From contig JAAUQA010000149.1 of assembly GCA_012032855.1 (NCBI GenBank), positions 1-7,476 of the forward strand: a stretch of 7,476 nucleotides of DNA, given 5' to 3'. This document shows, in pieces, positions 5,481 to 7,476 of the stretch (its first letter is position 1; every line of letters begins with the position of its first letter). A model generated the notes under the pieces. That model saw nothing but the letters and a program-made list of their open reading frames with translations, did no database searches and was not told where the DNA came from. The position numbers and the translations under genes were made by a program. Origin of the DNA: Candidatus Competibacteraceae bacterium (GTDB taxonomy: Bacteria; Pseudomonadota; Gammaproteobacteria; Competibacterales; Competibacteraceae).

Positions 5481-6490
5481 ATGATGAATATATGCAGGAA
5501 AGTTATCACGTCAGCACTGGCGGCCACATTGGTTGTCGGCATTATGGCAACAGAGGTATGGGCAGCCGAGCACAATTGGCGCTTCAGTAATCTTTACGGA
5601 CGCGGTACCGCCTTCGGTACCCTATACGAGAATCTGGGGACCAACATCGAGAAGTTGTCGGAAGGGCGCATCAAGGTCCAGGTGCTCTTTTCTGGGGAGG
5701 GAGTGGGAACGACCGGTCTGCTGAGCGCGGTTAAGTCTGGCCTGATTACGATGGGTGCACCCTTTCAGTCCATGCATGCGGGTGAACTGCCGGCAGGCGT
5801 GGTGGAGATCGGGCTGCCGGCGGCACCGATGATGTGGTTGAATTGCAGAAACTGTTCGACGAAAAGGGTTGGGACAGCATCCTGGTTGAGGCTTATGGAT
5901 CCCAGGGCCTAGTGTGGTTGGAACCCTATATTCAGCCGCCGGTGTATGTGCTCACCAAGAACCCAATCAATTCGATTGAGGATTTTAAAGGTTTGAAGAT
6001 TCGTGCCCCGGGGGCGTATGGAAAATTCCTACGTAATCTGGGCGCCTCACCCGTGTCCATCGCCTGGAGCGAGATTTACACCAGCCTGGCGACCGGGGTC
6101 ATCGACGGCTCCATTGGTAGCAACATGATCGACCACCGGGACGGCAATCATGTTGAAGTCGCCAAGTATATGTACCGCTTGCCCCTAGCTGGTGCCCAAG
6201 TGCTGCCGATCGTCGTCAACCGCAGCGCTTGGGACAAGCTGCCGGAAGATCTGAAAGAAGCGGTCCGCAAGGCGACCGTGATCCATGCCGAGGAGCAGTT
6301 GACCAAGTCCAAGGAGTGGGAAACCGAGGCGATTGCGGAGATGGAGAGCAAGGGGATGCAGTGGAGCCCGGAACCCTCCGAAGCGGATCGCAAGGCATGG
6401 GCGGAAGCCGGCGCTAGTCTGTGGGAAGAGTATGCGGCCCAGGACAAATACAGCAAACAGCTGATCGATATCTTGAAACAAACCAACTGA
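5481..6490 (+). pseudogene. dctP: TRAP transporter substrate-binding protein DctP, single-base frameshift
   Basis: DctP is the periplasmic solute-binding subunit of a TRAP transporter; it captures an organic acid and hands it to the DctQM membrane complex. I chose the tandem ATGs at 5481/5484, since a signal peptide follows directly (KVITSALAATLVVGIMATEVWAA, cleaved before EHNWRFSN). Family features after it are GRIKVQVLFSGEGVG, VKSGLITMGAPFQSMHAG, and in the second frame EDFKGLKIRAPGAYGKFLRNLGASPVSIAWSEIYTSLATGVIDG. This last block holds the conserved Arg (KIRAPG) that binds the ligand carboxylate. The N-terminal frame ends effectively at 5819; the rest continues one frame back to 6490. Restoring one G in the GG at 5819-5820 gives EIGLPGGTDDVVELQKLF and a normal 336-residue protein. 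As written, translation stops at 5912 after about 30 foreign residues. A sequence error is as likely as a true mutation. The ligand cannot be told. Confidence 0.85.
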
Positions 6491-6579
6491 TTCTGATCAG
6501 GGCTTAGCCGCGCGACCCCTAACTTCTGTTTTGGTCGTCCGGTGGTAACCGCGAAGTGAAGGTGTCCGGTCAATGGCCG

Positions 6580-6618
6580 CTCTCCCACCGGTTTCCTACG
6601 TCCGGTGGGAGAGGTTTT
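6580..6618 (+). terminator. Strong intrinsic terminator or attenuator between dctP and dctQ
   Basis: CTCTCCCACCGG (6580-6591) pairs perfectly over 12 bp with CCGGTGGGAGAG (6602-6613) around a 10-base loop, followed by GTTTT (6614-6618). This is the clearest terminator in the window. The T run is short, so partial read-through into dctQM is likely. It would let dctP be transcribed more than the membrane genes, and the hairpin would also protect the 3' end of the dctP message. Confidence 0.75.
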
Positions 6619-6697
6619 AACCTGGTACCGCTGGCTGCTTAATTTGGCTTGCGGATCAGGCGCGTCCAGAGCCGGTGGCTGTGCAGCATCAGGAAAG

Positions 6698-6719
6698 CCG
6701 GCGTCCCAGAGGACGCCGG
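6698..6719. repeat. Perfect 9-bp inverted repeat in the dctP-dctQ gap
   Basis: CCGGCGTCC (6698-6706) pairs perfectly with GGACGCCGG (6711-6719) around the 4-base loop CAGA. It is very GC-rich and stable as RNA but is not followed by a T run. It may be an RNA-processing or stabilising stem 86 bp before dctQ, or a protein-binding palindrome. Confidence 0.5.
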
Positions 6720-6805
6720 ACCGACAAGGCCGGTGAAACGAACGGGGCTGATCTGCCTCCCCCACCTCCCCTCCATTTCAACCCTAATAACGTGCAGGTG
6801 TCCCT

Positions 6806-7349
6806 ATGGTACTGACTTCCCTGAGAGGGGTATGCCGTGGCATCGATCTTGTTGTCATGCTCATGGGCAAGGCCGCCTCCTACCTCATGCCGGTGCTGGC
6901 CCTGGTGGTCGCATTCGAAGTGTTCTCCCGCTATTTTCTCAACAGCCCCACCATCTGGGCGTTCGACTTGTCCCTGTTCATGTTCGGCTATGTGGCAGCC
7001 CTCGGGGGGGGCGTATGCCCAGCAAAAAAAGGTGCACGTCAATGTGGATATTCTGTATGCGCGGGTCTCACGCAGAACCCGGCACATCTTTAATCTAATC
7101 TCTTTCTCGCTGGGCATATTCTTTCTGTTTATCGTCGCCGACATGAGCATTGGAAAATTGCAGGAGGCTATCGAGTTCAATTATCGCCGGGAGAGCGAGT
7201 GGGCGCCGCCGATGTACCACTTCTGGATCATGTCACTGATCGCCTGCGTGCTGTTCATCGCCCAACTGGGCCGGGACATGCTGGTCGATCTCTATTACCT
7301 ATTCACTGGCAAGGAGCTGCTTCCCGAGGAGAACACCGATGGGAATTGA
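6806..7349 (+). pseudogene. dctQ: TRAP transporter small permease DctQ, frameshift in a run of eight G
   Basis: DctQ is the small membrane subunit that pairs with DctM. The ATG at 6806 is preceded by AGGTG five bases upstream. The first frame gives two hydrophobic segments with VAFEVFSRYFLNSPTIWAFDLSLFMFGYVAALGG; VFSRYF followed by W.DLS is typical of the family. The protein then resumes one base later as AYAQQKKVHVNVDILYARVSRRTR, two more membrane helices (IFNLISFSLGIFFLFIVADM and MYHFWIMSLIACVLFIAQL) and a polar tail. Removing one G from the run at 7004-7011 restores LGGAYAQQKKVHVNVD and a normal 180-residue, four-helix protein. As written, the first frame stops at 7093. Seven A follow at 7024-7030, a second slip-prone site. 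The dctM start overlaps the end of this gene by 11 bp, as expected of translationally coupled TRAP genes. Sequence error, decay and slippage all remain possible. Confidence 0.85.
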
Positions 7350-7476
7350 AGCGCTTACCGGGATTCTGCTGCTTTGCATCCTGATCTTCTTTGCCATCGG
7401 TGCCCCTGTCGCCTTGGCGCTGGGCGGTATTGCTATGGTCATCGGCTACATGGTCTGGGGAGAGGGTATCTTTAAC
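7339..7476 (+). CDS. dctM: TRAP transporter large permease DctM, N-terminal part, cut by the window end
   Basis: The ATG at 7339 overlaps the last 11 bases of dctQ and has GAGGAG eight bases upstream. The 46 visible residues are open to the window end. They read MGIEALTGILLLCILIFFAIGAPVALALGGIAMVIGYMVWGEG: a first transmembrane helix followed by the GAPVALALG motif, characteristic of the N-terminus of DctM proteins, which normally have about 430 residues and 12 or so helices. DctM is the inner-membrane, sodium-driven transport subunit that takes the solute from DctP. No damage is visible in this fragment. Its expression would depend on read-through of the hairpin at 6580 and on coupling to dctQ, which is broken as written. 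Confidence 0.88.
   Translation, partial: MGIEALTGILLLCILIFFAIGAPVALALGGIAMVIGYMVWGEGIFN

Larger units (their letters stand above)
6491..6805. other. 315-bp gap between dctP and dctQ, no gene
   Basis: I see no convincing protein here: the open frames crossing it lack a good start and family resemblance. It contains a strong terminator-like hairpin (6580-6618), a 10-bp direct repeat CGTCCGGTGG (6536-6545 and 6599-6608) and a second perfect hairpin (6698-6719). In TRAP operons the binding protein is commonly made in excess over the membrane subunits, and such a structured gap is a plausible way to achieve that. Confidence 0.6.

Noticed and set aside
6148..6765. Minus-strand frame of 205 codons over the end of dctP and the following gap
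   Set aside because: It is antisense to clear DctP sequence and crosses the terminator hairpin; no domain is recognisable.
7022..7032. A-AAA-AAG heptamer in dctQ as a programmed -1 ribosomal frameshift site of the dnaX type
   Set aside because: The shift needed here is +1, skipping a base from the first frame to the second, so classical -1 slippage does not restore the protein. Only a base loss in the transcript would.
6649..7098. Plus-strand frame of 149 codons spanning the gap and dctQ
   Set aside because: It overlaps dctQ in the wrong frame, contains the hairpin at 6698-6719 and has an Arg/Pro-rich composition typical of a shadow.
6689..7180. Minus-strand frame of 163 codons over dctQ
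   Set aside because: It is antisense to conserved DctQ helices.
1..7476. Mobile element, prophage, CRISPR or defence island
   Set aside because: I found no transposase, integrase, terminal repeats, regular repeat arrays or toxin-antitoxin pair; all clear genes belong to metabolic, envelope, signalling or transport families.

Overview
The window looks like a gammaproteobacterial chromosome of moderate GC. The best evidence is an S-methyl-5'-thioinosine phosphorylase of the Pseudomonas type, together with a DUF4124 envelope protein, a REC-PAS-GGDEF-EAL signalling protein and a DctPQM TRAP transporter. I see no transposase, integrase, CRISPR array, tRNA or rRNA, and I cannot name the genus.

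Layout. Positions 2-679 hold the 3' part of a GT4 glycosyltransferase. It is followed by a purine-salvage phosphorylase (734-1477). This gene converges, across a possible hairpin, on a small minus-strand gene (1515-1865) for a secreted His/Tyr/Arg-rich protein. After a 181-bp divergent intergenic region come a DUF4124 secreted protein (2047-2655), a small two-helix membrane protein (2775-3092) and a c-di-GMP response regulator (3149 to 4648 in the open frame, with its EAL part continuing to 5187 in another frame). A non-coding, palindrome-rich region (5188-5480) leads into a TRAP operon: dctP (5481-6490), a 315-bp gap with a strong terminator hairpin, dctQ (6806-7349) and the start of dctM (7339 to the window end).

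How the genes work together. The TRAP genes form one secondary transporter: periplasmic binding protein, small membrane subunit and large membrane subunit. It probably takes up an organic acid. A sigma-54-like element about 120 bp upstream of dctP is a reasonable but unproven promoter. The other genes have no evident shared pathway.

The main oddity is three single-base frameshifts within about 2.5 kb: near 4546 (GGDEF/EAL boundary), near 5819 (dctP) and in a run of eight G at 7004-7011 (dctQ). Each is repaired by one base, and the protein resumes perfectly on the other side. They could be sequence errors, recent gene decay or, for the G run, slippage; the sequence alone cannot decide. The EAL domain also lacks several catalytic residues, so the regulator is probably a cyclase rather than a phosphodiesterase. 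I did not find a convincing undescribed system.
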